Source: Saccharomycopsis malanga (Eukaryota; Ascomycota; Saccharomycetes; Ascoideales; Saccharomycopsidaceae). From it: a DNA stretch of 64,000 bases. Under the pieces are notes generated by a model. The model did not search any database, was not told where the DNA came from, and saw only the letters and a list, made by a program, of their open reading frames with translations. The DNA is taken from the NCBI GenBank assembly GCA_004014935.1, contig CP025321.1:682001-746000 (forward strand), given 5' to 3'. Made by a program: the position numbers and the translations under genes. Within the stretch, counting starts at the first letter, position 1, and every line of letters starts with the position of its first letter. Shown here piece after piece: positions 45,046 through 55,918 of this stretch.

Positions 45046-46644
45046 CTCTGCTCACTCTAACTTGTGTCTTCTGTCGATGACCTGTCGATTCCACTTTCCG
45101 TAGCTCTGCTGTGCGACTCGCTGCTGATACCACGTTGGTTTCTGTAATGTCTGCGGCAATGTAAACTAATAATTGCCAACCTCAGAGTCTGTCACTTGGT
45201 ACGATCAGTCTCTGGTGGTCTTTTGCTACTAATAGACTTGCTCTTGTTTGGGTTGAAAAAATTCATAAAAAAAATTTCTTCCACTTTTTTTTTCTCTCTC
45301 TCTTAGCCCGAAAAATGCGCCAAAGAAAGGAGTCCCCTGGACGGGTAACCCCTGATTTTTACCTAGTGTTCTGACGGCATCAAGTCTGTGGATGCTGTTA
45401 TTCAGATGTTAGAATCAGCAATGCTACAAGTGACTTTCCATACTTGATATTGCAAATAAGTTAAAATAAATTGGTTTGAGGTTGCCATTTTAGTCTTGAT
45501 AACATCATCATGTTCATCCTCTATTATATCGAAATATTACCCGGCAAACGCATCATGTAAGTATGCGCATGAATGGTATAGGGTATATAGTAATATGTTT
45601 GTTAGTTGTAAATCAGAGTTGATAAGTTATAAGTTACTGTGAATTGAGTGTGATAACTTATTGTAATGTAGGTGTATGTGTATGAGTATTTTAATTTGTA
45701 ACCCCTGTGTTGGAGAAACTTTCTTTAACACTGATGCTGTTAGCAATAAACGCTGTAAGGTGGGGTTTTACAAGTATTAACAAAGTTAAATTGTATGAAA
45801 GATTTGTCCCGCAATAGGTCTTGTAGGTAGATAATAATCGGGTCTTTATTTCCTGTCATTGTTTTATATTATGTTTATTTACACGCTTAGACGTAGCAAA
45901 TTGAAAAATAGGAGTTGAAATTAATTATTTCTACACTTTTACATTGCCGTTGGCTCAGTGGTCAGTGCCAGTGCTCTAGGAGAGGGATAAGAGATCTAAC
46001 AGGAACATGGGTTCGACAACACGAACACATTTTACTCGCTATTACGATGCTGAACGTAAATTCAAAGTCAAGTGTAGCTATCTAGAAACGACCTAGGCCA
46101 GTAATTGCTTACCTTTCAATATATTAAGTAAGAAAACTAACTAGCAGGACTTGATATTAGTAATGCCTTTGCTTTTGCATTCGCATATCAAATGTATTTA
46201 ATATTTGGTATTACGAAAAGCAAATGGGTCAATAAGTAATAAATAATAAACTTCAATGTCAAACTGTTCAATTATATTTTTGATAATCCAAACTTATTGA
46301 CTATCTTGGTTGCTTTAGCTCATTTGAGCAGCTTTCCAGAGGCCCATAATGAGCGAACCCTGAACCAAAATACAGAAACAGCACGTTCTACAACACTATC
46401 CTACACGATCATCAAATATTCATACAAAATATATCACCATTATCCTATAAAACTAGAAATAGAAGCATAGGCAGATCTCTCGCGTGCGCATAATAATATT
46501 CGCGTGTCATCTCAAAAGGTTACCCACCCGAAGTGAAATAAATTTTTTTTATTAGCGATGAGAAGGTATCAAGAAGAAGATGTATATACATAGAAACGAC
46601 ATCAATAGTAGGTGAGCAGGTATTCTGATTTAGTGTATTGGAAA
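45046..46644. promoter_or_regulatory. Divergent region TIF4631 / UTP21 with two TTACCCG motifs
   Basis: TTACCCG occurs inverted at 45342-45348 and direct at 45537-45543, about 300 and 490 bp upstream of the TIF4631 ATG. A C/T-rich run precedes the TIF4631 ATG (about 45250-45305). Repeat fragment C lies at 45941-46160. No further gene is supported. Confidence 0.55.
45941..46160 (+). repeat. Dispersed repeat, fragment C (left end only)
   Basis: The first ~220 bp match the left end of copy B: A-box TGGCTCAGTGG (45951-45961), AGTGCTCT, ATCTAACAGGAACA, B-box-like GGTTCGAC (46010-46017), CACGAACACATTTTACTCGC, ACGATGCTGAACGT and TAGCAGGACTTGAT. The rest of the element is absent, so this is a truncated or solo end. 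Confidence 0.75.
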
Positions 46645-49563
46645 ATGCCAGACATTGCTGTGAGCAAGAAGCGCAGGGTTCAGAGCTCAGTGGCTCGCTC
46701 CGTCGAGCCATCCAAGATTTTTTCACCGTTTAGAGCTATAGGAAATGTTACAAACCAAGTACCATTTGCCATTGGCACATTGGGAACCACATATTATATT
46801 GCCACGCTGGTGGGCCGGTCATTCCAAATATACGATGCTGCGACCTTGCATTTGTTGTTTGTTTCACAGAAGCAGACTCCAAGCGATATCAGTTGTCTCC
46901 ATGCACATTTCCACCATGTGTATGCTGCTTACGACAACTGTATCAGCATCTACAAAAGAGGCCAGCTTTTGCACACGTTAGTGTGTCTGGTTCCGAATGT
47001 GCTTGACAGTTCTATCAAGGTCAACAAGTTAGTCCAGTTTGGCAGTTATTTGGTTGCCGTTTCATCCAACAACTACATTTTTGTTTTCAAGAAGCCAGCA
47101 GACGGTCTGTCGAAACTTCCAATAGAGTTTTATTCGCATATCAAGGTAAACCAGAACTATGGAAGCTTGGTGGATGTGGTGCATCCTGCTACGTATCTCA
47201 ACAAGATTATTGTAGCTACTCAATCGAGTATTTTTGTCTACAACATTAGATCTTTGAAAATGATATACAAATCCAAATGTAGCTTTGCGAAAGACACGTA
47301 TGGCACCATATCTGCTCTTGAGGTTGCGCCTGTGTTGGATGTCGTAGCGGTTGGCACGTCGCAATCTCAGATTGTGATTCTTGATTTCAAAAGAGATAAG
47401 ATTCTTAAAAAGATTTCTTTCAACGACAATTTAAAGCAACCGTCCAGCATCACCAGTCTTTCTTTCCGGACAGATGGCCAGGCCCATTTGGTTGCCGGAT
47501 ACAAAAATGGTGATTTGATTTTCTATGATTTGAATCATAATTCCAGAATCCACCATTTGCACTCTATCCATAAGGCCGCTGCTGGTGGTATTTCCAATGT
47601 CAAGTTTCTCAACGGACAGCCGATTTTTGTTACTAACGGTGCTGACAACCAGTTGAAAGAGTTTGTCTTTGATCCATCATTGTCCACTCTCAATGGAGCC
47701 ACGAAGAAAACGGTTGTTCCTCCTCCTAGGCATCTTAGATCCCGTGGTGGTCATTCTGCTCCGCCTTGTATGATAACTTTTACTGATGAAAAAGACCATT
47801 TCATCGTTTCTGGGTCGAAGGATCGGTCTTTCTGGAACTTTTCTCTCAGAAAAGACTCGCAAACCCAAGAGTTTTCGCAGAAGGTTGCAAAGAACAAGTC
47901 TCTGCAAAGAACTGGCGGCTTAACATCGTCTTTGAAAGAGAAAATCCCAGAGCTTGTTTGTGTGGCATATAGTGAGGCCAGACAGACGGATTGGGAGAAC
48001 ATTGTCACTGGCCACGAAAACGAAAAGTTCGCCAGAACCTGGAGTTTTGAAAACAAACGTCTTGGTCGATGGAAATTGGAAACTCCAGACGATGGGTTCG
48101 TAAAGTCTGTATGTATTTCGCAGTGTGGAAACTTTGGTATTGTAGGCTCTTCCAATGGGTCGCTAGCAATTTACAATTTACAAAGTGGAATATTGAGAAA
48201 GCAGTTCAAATTCCATAAGAAAGCGGTTACTGGCATTGCCATCGACAACATGAATAAGAAAATGTGTTCTGTAGGTCTCGATGGACTTATTGGATTTTAT
48301 GATTTCAACCAGTCCAAGTTGTTGGGCAAGATTGATTTGGAAAGTCCAGTCACTCTCTTGAAATTCCATAAACCTTCTGATTTGGTGGCCGTTGCGTTGG
48401 ATGACTTGACCATCGTAGTTTTAGACATGGTCACCAAGCGTATTGTAAGACAGTTGGTCGGACATCGGAACCGGATCACAAGTTTGGACTTTTCTCCTAA
48501 TGGAAGATGGATTGTCTCGGCATCGCTCGATGGCACGGTCCGTACTTGGAACTTGCCTACTGGAGGTTGTATTGATGGCTTCAAAGTAGATAATATTGTC
48601 ACCAACTTGCAGTTTTCGCCCACCGGAAATTTTCTAGCAACCACACACGTCACAGGCAATGGGATCAGTTTATGGAACAACAAATCGCAGTTCAAGGCTG
48701 TTTCTACAAAACATGTCACCGAAGATGAATTTGGACTGGTTGCCGCAGCTTCTATGCCTAATGCTGCTGGCGATGGTGGGGCTACTCTTCTTGATAACGC
48801 CTTTGAGGACGATGCCTTGCACTCCTCTGATATTGTAGAAAACTATAAAAGCGTTGACCAGATTGATCTGGCCTTGGTTACGTTATCTTTAGGCCCTCGT
48901 AACAAGTTCAACACTCTTTTGCATTTGGACACCATCCGCAAAAGAAACAAACCTAAGGAAGCACCTAAGAAACCAGAACTTGCTCCGTTTTTCCTACAGA
49001 CGTTTGGCGAGGCTAACAAAGAAGGTTCAGACACGCAGGTCAAAATTGATATCACCAAAATAGCCGGAGACAAGCAACAAGAAAGCGACACCGAAATGCA
49101 GGATGATGACGAGGATGAGCAGCAAGCGATCTTGTCCAGAATCGCCAGAGATCAAGCTGTTCAGTTTGAAAACAAATTTACCAGATTACTCAAGGCTACA
49201 GAACGTAACAATAGCGCTAATAATGAATTTCTCACTTATTTGACAAGCCTTTCACCAGCAAATCTCGATCTTGAAATCAAGTCTCTCAACGTGATCACCG
49301 ACTCAGAATTGACCGAATTGACTCTTTTCATTAAAACTCTCACATTTGGGTTGGAATCCAATAAAAATTTCGAAATTTACCAGGCCATCATGAACATTAT
49401 GCTTCGCACACATGGCGACATTATTCACAGTAGTTTAGCCTCCAATGTCGAGCTCAAAGAAGCGTTGGACAAATGGTATCAGGCCAACCGTGCTCGTACA
49501 CTCAAGATGGACACCTTGGTTAAACACTGTTCAGGGGTAATCAGTTTTCTCTCCAGTTTGTAG
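46645..49563 (+). CDS. UTP21: U3 snoRNP / SSU processome protein Utp21
   Basis: 972 residues from ATG 46645; the frame runs 11 codons further up but starts there with GTG. SKIFSPFRAIGNVTNQVPF is the family start. Two tandem WD40 propellers follow, with the diagnostic blocks YVFDPSLS-like (EFVFDPSLSTLNG), RHLRSRGGHS, DHFIVSGSKDRSFW and GRWIVSASLDGTVRTWNLPTGGCIDG. The Utp21 C-terminal domain (about 750-972) contains KRNKPKEAPKKPELAPFFLQ and NFEIYQAIMNIMLRTHGD. Utp21 is a UTP-B subunit needed for 18S rRNA processing in the nucleolus. Codon 55 (46807-46809) is CTG at a position with Cys in Saccharomyces, more compatible with Ser than Leu. Confidence 0.96.
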   Translation: MPDIAVSKKRRVQSSVARSVEPSKIFSPFRAIGNVTNQVPFAIGTLGTTYYIATLVGRSFQIYDAATLHLLFVSQKQTPSDISCLHAHFHHVYAAYDNCISIYKRGQLLHTLVCLVPNVLDSSIKVNKLVQFGSYLVAVSSNNYIFVFKKPADGLSKLPIEFYSHIKVNQNYGSLVDVVHPATYLNKIIVATQSSIFVYNIRSLKMIYKSKCSFAKDTYGTISALEVAPVLDVVAVGTSQSQIVILDFKRDKILKKISFNDNLKQPSSITSLSFRTDGQAHLVAGYKNGDLIFYDLNHNSRIHHLHSIHKAAAGGISNVKFLNGQPIFVTNGADNQLKEFVFDPSLSTLNGATKKTVVPPPRHLRSRGGHSAPPCMITFTDEKDHFIVSGSKDRSFWNFSLRKDSQTQEFSQKVAKNKSLQRTGGLTSSLKEKIPELVCVAYSEARQTDWENIVTGHENEKFARTWSFENKRLGRWKLETPDDGFVKSVCISQCGNFGIVGSSNGSLAIYNLQSGILRKQFKFHKKAVTGIAIDNMNKKMCSVGLDGLIGFYDFNQSKLLGKIDLESPVTLLKFHKPSDLVAVALDDLTIVVLDMVTKRIVRQLVGHRNRITSLDFSPNGRWIVSASLDGTVRTWNLPTGGCIDGFKVDNIVTNLQFSPTGNFLATTHVTGNGISLWNNKSQFKAVSTKHVTEDEFGLVAAASMPNAAGDGGATLLDNAFEDDALHSSDIVENYKSVDQIDLALVTLSLGPRNKFNTLLHLDTIRKRNKPKEAPKKPELAPFFLQTFGEANKEGSDTQVKIDITKIAGDKQQESDTEMQDDDEDEQQAILSRIARDQAVQFENKFTRLLKATERNNSANNEFLTYLTSLSPANLDLEIKSLNVITDSELTELTLFIKTLTFGLESNKNFEIYQAIMNIMLRTHGDIIHSSLASNVELKEALDKWYQANRARTLKMDTLVKHCSGVISFLSSL

Positions 49564-52247
49564 GCTAATGTTTATAGAAAATACATATTGTTGCGAAAAA
49601 ACATGTTTGTTTTTAGTCGTTTTGATAAAATAAATACAGCCATGCTTTATGAGGTTTATTGAGGCTACGTTTTATTATTTTTCATTAAAAAATTCAGTAT
49701 AGAGCATCAAATCAACACTTGAATGCAAGGGACCATACGAAAATACACCACACAGTTTTGTAAGCGGACAATTTTTTATAATATAGAGCCTTCTTACAAC
49801 ATAGGGTTTAAGTTCTTTTGCTGGTGGTTAACTCTGGGGTCAAAGACAAAAAACTGTAAGCAATTGCTATACGGGGAAACAGCCCATTCAAGATTATTCA
49901 ATAGCTTGTGCATTTCTTGCAATTTACCCGAATAAACAAATATACAGGAATCTACAAAAACAGTATTCCAGTAATTCCGTTGGTGAAAGGTTCGAAAATA
50001 CTATGTGTTCATTGAAATAATTGGCGACTTTTAATACTACCGTTCAATGGCAGAAATTTTTTCGGATTTACCTATCAATTTTGCTTCAAATCAACACTGG
50101 CAGAATTTACGAGGTATTTAGTACAGTAGATGGCCTTGTGTATATTTTTTTCCAAAAGAGGTTATTCCATATAATAAAAACCTTTGACAACTTATGCTAG
50201 TGCTCTGAGACATGTCTCTGAAATCTTATACTAGCGTAAACATAGACCTTGATATATCGACTTACAGACTTCGGCTCCGGCTGCAAGATGTCGAATAAAG
50301 CCTTATTGTTGCTCCTTTGGGCGAACAAACTACTGTGGGCCATATAATGTATCTCCAGAAACTAAGAGCCTGCTTAGAGTAGATCGTATTAATTCAGACT
50401 AGTAGATGCATCGAACATGTGATTTTTGCATACTTCTCCTTTATATGGTTTAGTAAATAGTTTTTATAAATTTCTTCAAACAAGATGTTTATTCTTCATG
50501 AAGGATTGTGGTTAAGACACACGAGTCATGGTTCGTATATGAGGCATAAGAAGAAGCCGTAAAGTATGCTATGCAAACCATTTGAAATACGACAATGTAG
50601 ACATGAATTCTATTGTATACAAGTTCAAGTTGATGATTTTTTCAATGCATTGTTTTAGCTTGGGTTGTTTACTTCTTTCAAGGATTTACTTTCTCTGCCA
50701 TTATCTTTTCTCTCTTTAGTTGCACCACAATAATTTAACACCAGTCTTATTCGCACTTGCCGTATTATTGGCACGAGGTAACCGATAATGTAAATATGTA
50801 TGAAAAACTACGTATTGAGCATTATAGACAAGCATCCATACAATGTGTCAAATAACAGGGATTGTGGAATAGGACAGGAAGTAAATGTTAGATAATTGAC
50901 CGATGATGGAAAATCTTTATTTGCAAATGAAATTCGGCCTAAACGTCTCTTTATAATGATCCGCGTAATTCACATTTCTCTTCCATGCCAACGCGGGTGA
51001 CAGTCTATAACTAAGCCAGCGTTATCCGGTTAAAACGGATTGGCCAAGGCGTAGAGAATCACGAATGTGTTAATATAGTTCGCCCAATTAAACATGATGC
51101 GAGGGTTTACTGTTGTAGTTCGCTTCGAGGAATACCGGGTTCCTCAAGTCCATGTAACGTATTTTGAAACTTAAAATCATGGTTTTCAAAACCGGTACTC
51201 TTCAGATGCATCAGCAAATCATGATAAAATATTATTGGAAAGCATTTGTTAAAAACTGTAAATGAAACAGAATCATATCAACAATAGTATTACATAATCC
51301 TAACTCAGTATACATTGGATAAACAAATCAACATTACACTAAACAGTTTCGAGCTAAAAATAAGACAAGTATGTATCAACATTGAAAAAATTTTGCCATA
51401 CAAGAGACTTATTCCGCCTGAAAAATGAACTAGACATAGTCTAGTGCTTACTTAAAAATCCAAAGGGTGTTCAAGTAGATGAATATGAGAGTGGGCTCGA
51501 AAAAACCCATATTTTTATTTTTATAAAGACTGTTTCTGTATCATTGGTAGTAAACATCTATATGCTTAGGCAGATGTAAGAAACAATTACAATAAGACAT
51601 TGTTCCAATCCGTGACAAGGAAAATGAGAATGAAAATTGTTTTTGAGCCTCATGTGCCCTCAATGAAGCCAGGTTTAAAGAGTTGCAATGTATTTGTAAA
51701 AGAATTATAGATAATTAGAATAGGAAATGAGAGAAAGCCAACTGATATCTGTCTCAGAACATTATTCCCGCACATGACACTATATTCCAAACTAAGCCAA
51801 AGTTCGCCTGACATGTTCCCGATAACTTGAAGACATACTTTCAGCCCCCAGCCCTATATCTACTTTCCAGTAGTTTGATTTGCCAGAATGTTTGGCCATA
51901 TGGGGGCCAGCTCCTGCTGGAGTAAGCATAATACTGTATACGGCTGTGCTGCGTGCATGTCTTTGCAGCTCGGGACTATGAAGAACAGCGGTTAGGCTGC
52001 ATTGGATGCGCAGTGAATCTTTGTCTTCGTTTTCCCAGCATGCATGGAGGCATGCTAAACAGAACGTGCGAACGATTAAGCATTGAAAGATTAACCATTG
52101 AAGAGCCAAGTATGAATAATGTTTAAATACGACGTCTATGCCTGGTTAGACTCTTTTTATTTATTTTGAAGGATATTGTTTCCATGCCACTTTAAGCAGA
52201 TCTTTGTTAGTAAGCGTATGTGGATATAGTGAGAAACTGGTTGCGAA
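49564..52247. other. 2.7 kb intergenic region upstream of multicopper oxidase
   Basis: The longest gene-free stretch. It contains a TTACCCG at 49924-49930, a GAGACATGTCTC palindrome near 50207, GC-richer blocks at 50955-51065 and 51870-52060, and a possible repeat-family trace at 51425-51510 (TAGTCTAGTGCTTACTT, GTGGGCTCGAAA). A 105-codon ORF at 51792-52109 (minus) overlaps the oxidase promoter and lacks recognisable features. The length suggests a complex promoter for the oxidase gene. Confidence 0.5.
51425..51510 (+). repeat. Possible trace of the dispersed repeat (fragment E)
   Basis: AGTCTAGTGCTTACTT is identical to copy B (AGTCTAGTGCTTACTTTC, around 40065), and GTGGGCTCGAAA 70 bp on resembles CTGGGCTCGAAATATAAG (41238). 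The match is short and could be chance. Confidence 0.35.
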
Positions 52248-54254
52248 ATGAACATATATTCTTGGTATTTGATATGGCTATGGCAAGTTATTGCAGTGAC
52301 TGCCTTTAGTAACCATGATGGGGCGAGGAGTCCTGTTATCTATGATCCGAAAAATGTTATTCCACGCGGTGCAAAGGTGAATTATTATGAATGGAACGTG
52401 ACGGTCCAGGTGCAGAATGTTGATGGTATGTACCGTCAGATATTCCTAATTAATGGCCAGATGCCGGGCCCTCAGCTCGAGGGTGACCAGGGCGACTGGG
52501 TGGTGGTGAAAGTGAACAATTATTTACCTGTTCCTATTACGATCCACTGGCATGGCATTCATCAGCGCAAGACCCCATGGTCAGATGGAACGCCTGGGGT
52601 TACCCAATGGCCAATTCTTTCGGGAGACTGTTATACCTATGTGTTTGAGCTTGAGCAGTATGGATTTTACTGGTACCATGCCCATTTTAGAGGATATTCT
52701 AATGATGGTTTGGTTGGACCTGTGTATATTAGACCTAGCGACCAAGTGGAAAGACCATACGAAAAAGTTTCCAAGGATAAAAAAGACATTGAGTTGTTTA
52801 CAAAGTTGGAAAAAAGCCCACAGTTGCTATTATTCAATGATCTTTTCAAGAACACATACGATACAGTTGCTGCCAAGATGTTTGACTACGGCATGGATCC
52901 TACGTGCGTCAGAACGTTTTTGACCAATGGAAAAGGAAGACATCTCTGCTTGGACGAGTCTATTCGATACTCACAGAGTGACAAGAAGATCAAGAAAATG
53001 CAGGCCATCACGTCGTCCAGCAAGCCTGTTTCTATAGACGCTTATGGCTGTTTGAACTGGGGAAAGCTTAATGGATTCACTTCTTTTGACTATGACAAAA
53101 GTGGTCTTGAATTCCCCGGCCATAACACAGACTGTACGAACAGTACAACTGATAGAGAGGTTTTGTTCACAAACAATGAAGACTACGTGATGCTTAACAT
53201 TCTCAATATGGGCGGCGAGTTTTCCAAGATGTTGAGTATTGACGACCACAACATAACCGTTATTGCTATTGACGGAGAGTTTATTGTTCCAACTACTGGC
53301 CAGCAGGTGTATTTGCCAATAGGACAACGTGTGACTGCATTAGTTAAAACAGACCCACGTTCCCACAAAGATACCACCAAACCATTTGCTGTTCGTACAG
53401 CCTGTAACGACATGCCCCAGCTTCTTGAAGGGCTTGCTTTCTTGTATTACGGTACCGCAGACTCGGCTGAGGACGTCACGAAAAGCATTCACCATGTTAA
53501 CGAACCAAAAAATGGTGTTCAGTATCAAAACTATGCTGGCGAGTTTATCAACAAGACAGGCTCATCCAGCTATGTTTCTATTGACCCTCGCCGTCAAAGA
53601 CCATACAACCACAGCCTCACTCCTCCAAAAGGGCCAGCAAACGTTACAATTTACTTGTATTTGAACCGGTTGGCAATGACTGTGTTTGCAGTACGTAATA
53701 ATGTCACCATGAATGGAGGCATGGAACTCGATTATCCTGTTCTTCACCGTACTGCTGCCGATCCTCTGAGATCACTCAACTTAACACAGGTGCTCTCACA
53801 AGCCTTTATCGATGAAGGTATCAAGTACAATGACGTCGTAGATATCATCTTCCAAAACAGCAATCTTGCTGACCATCCAATGCATATCCATGGCCACACC
53901 TTCTGGGCAATTGCTTTAAACGATTCCAGCTCGGTATTTCCCTACAATACTGTCGAGGAGGCCTTGAAAGATGGAAGACAGGACTTGTTTGACTTCGAAA
54001 CAGCCCCGTATGTCGATAATATTGCTGTTTTAACAGCTGGATATGGAATCATCCGTTTCGTTGCAGACAACCCTGGAATCTGGATGATCCACTGCCATGT
54101 CCAAACCCATTTAAGTGCTGGTATGGCTGCCGCATTCGTAGAGGCCAAAGAAAGTATTAATAACATTCCTGTCAACTTGTTCTTTCAAAATCATGCAAAT
54201 TATAACTCAATGTTCGAATTGACTCCTTCAGAGCTCAATATCACATTGTCATGA
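52248..54254 (+). CDS. Secreted laccase/ascorbate-oxidase-like multicopper oxidase
   Basis: 668 residues. A signal peptide (residues 1-20, WLWQVIAVTAF) is followed by three cupredoxin domains. All four copper motifs are intact: HWHG (His100/His102), WYHAH (His144/His146), HPMHIHGH (543-550) and HCHVQTHLSAGM (His615, Cys616, His617, His621) with Met626 as the likely axial ligand. About ten N-glycosylation sequons are present. There is no C-terminal membrane anchor. Yeast Fet3-type ferroxidases have a transmembrane tail and a Leu at the axial position, so this is a different subfamily, closer to filamentous-fungal laccase/ascorbate-oxidase proteins. Substrate is unknown: phenols, ascorbate or metal ions are possible. 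Uncommon in budding yeasts as far as I know, so transfer from other fungi is worth testing. Confidence 0.92.
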   Translation: MNIYSWYLIWLWQVIAVTAFSNHDGARSPVIYDPKNVIPRGAKVNYYEWNVTVQVQNVDGMYRQIFLINGQMPGPQLEGDQGDWVVVKVNNYLPVPITIHWHGIHQRKTPWSDGTPGVTQWPILSGDCYTYVFELEQYGFYWYHAHFRGYSNDGLVGPVYIRPSDQVERPYEKVSKDKKDIELFTKLEKSPQLLLFNDLFKNTYDTVAAKMFDYGMDPTCVRTFLTNGKGRHLCLDESIRYSQSDKKIKKMQAITSSSKPVSIDAYGCLNWGKLNGFTSFDYDKSGLEFPGHNTDCTNSTTDREVLFTNNEDYVMLNILNMGGEFSKMLSIDDHNITVIAIDGEFIVPTTGQQVYLPIGQRVTALVKTDPRSHKDTTKPFAVRTACNDMPQLLEGLAFLYYGTADSAEDVTKSIHHVNEPKNGVQYQNYAGEFINKTGSSSYVSIDPRRQRPYNHSLTPPKGPANVTIYLYLNRLAMTVFAVRNNVTMNGGMELDYPVLHRTAADPLRSLNLTQVLSQAFIDEGIKYNDVVDIIFQNSNLADHPMHIHGHTFWAIALNDSSSVFPYNTVEEALKDGRQDLFDFETAPYVDNIAVLTAGYGIIRFVADNPGIWMIHCHVQTHLSAGMAAAFVEAKESINNIPVNLFFQNHANYNSMFELTPSELNITLS

Positions 54255-55918
54255 TTTTTCTCATTCTTCATCGAAACTTTTTCCTACTTGATTCTCAAAA
54301 AACTTGTAATTATCGTTTCTGTTTTAATTCATTTACAATTTTTTTTGCCAGCATACGTTCTATAGAGACCATTATTATACTTGATACCAATGCATCTGTT
54401 TTTATCGGTAAAAATTTTCAATGTGTAAAGAAACGTAACAAAGCCGGATGACAAAAAGTTTACAAGAAGAAAGACTAGAATAGATTACACTACAATGCTA
54501 AGTTCCTAGACATTGAACCTAATAGTATACTTTACAATAGTAATTATATATATGCATGTTGGTGGTTTCCGGGTAATAGCACCCATATTTTGAGGATATG
54601 GATATGTCAAGCGACGCGTGATTTTGGTGGCCGTCCGGGTAAGAAAGCCGTTTGACGAGCAGCACCAGCAAGTCGGTTCGTAAACGTCGAGGTATTGTAA
54701 ACAGCGCATTTGCATGCAATGAGTGGCGCATGAACACCGAGATTTGTCTATTTAAGCTCATGCATAGCCGGGTAAGTCTTGGCGTTTGCCAAGAAACACC
54801 TGGCACACTGTTGGTTTGGTCATGATCATCGGGCCACATTTAAGCCGATACATTTTTGAGCGTAAGTGAGTAAAATTGGAAAGCTTTACAATTGTGTATA
54901 GGTGTAGAAAGGCTTTAGAAAAAATGAATATGGTTATCTATATATATATGTTGGAGTGCTTATCACACCTAATGTGCAGGTAGGTTTGGAGCGAAAAAGC
55001 AAAAAGAGGGGGGCCGAGCTAAAACATGCCAAGACCTCGACCTGCATGGCCGGCAGCCCAAAAGAACGCAACACACCCTTACATCGGCGCGGGTTAGAGG
55101 GTGTCTGGGGCTGGTTAGGCTGGATCCAGGGGGGAGGCGAATAGTTGGGAGTATCGTTTTTTTCATGTTTTTGGCCATAAATTTTGCCAAGACATTTTTC
55201 TCTTGTCTACGTGTACGCTATTGTATCTTGTGATGATTACATGATTGGGTGACAAGCTTGCGGTGGACCAGAATTCTGCCTGAACATTGAGATACGCTAT
55301 ACTAAGCATACATGTATGTAGAATTCTGCAATTTGTATGCATATATCATCAACAACAAGTGTTTTCCTTTGATATAATCCTTTCTACAAAACTCGCTTTA
55401 CAAATTTTCTTCATTAACCATTTTTTACAAATTGCACTGTAAAAGAAATCCTTTCAATACATTTTCTAGATACACCAATGTATATAGTGCAGCACGTAAT
55501 TCGCAATTAAACAATAGCACCCGGCCATTGGCCAAGACAGTAGAAGAACTAAAAAAAACAAAAAACAAAAAAAACTGGAAAAACCAAAAACTAAAACCCA
55601 AAATCCTTCCTCTTGATTATCTTGTACTCTGACACAATCTTTCCCTCTACTTAATTTCCGTTTTAAGAATTTTTTCGTTTTTCTTTTTTCGGCTTTTCGT
55701 TTTTTCGGTTCTACTCGATTTTCAAATTTCCCAGTTGTTATTTCCCGTCTCCCATTTTCCTGTCGATTCTTTCATCTTCACTACTTGCCCGTCCGTGTAA
55801 TCTTTTGTTTGTTAGTTTCCAATACCAGCCAGTACTGTTGTTGCTTTCCAGCACGCTTTCATGACTACACTTTGTCTTGATTATATTGGTTGAATAAGTA
55901 GTTTACATACACACAATT
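54255..55918. promoter_or_regulatory. 1.66 kb intergenic region upstream of SSN6
   Basis: CGGGTAA (inverted TTACCCG) occurs at 54636-54642 and 54769-54775. A GC-rich, strand-biased block at 54990-55145 contains GAGGGGGGCC, ACACCCTTACATC (one mismatch-class variant of the Rap1 site ACACCCRYACA) and GGGGGGAGG. The final 550 bp switch to T/C-rich and A-rich tracts before the ATG, typical of a long 5' leader. No gene is supported. Confidence 0.5.

Noticed and set aside
51792-52109. 105-codon ORF on the minus strand
   Set aside because: It overlaps the promoter of the multicopper oxidase, has no recognisable domain and is not supported by composition.
52248-54254. Fet3-type iron ferroxidase
   Set aside because: There is no C-terminal transmembrane segment and the likely axial ligand is Met rather than Leu; the N-terminal domain sequence resembles laccase or ascorbate oxidase.
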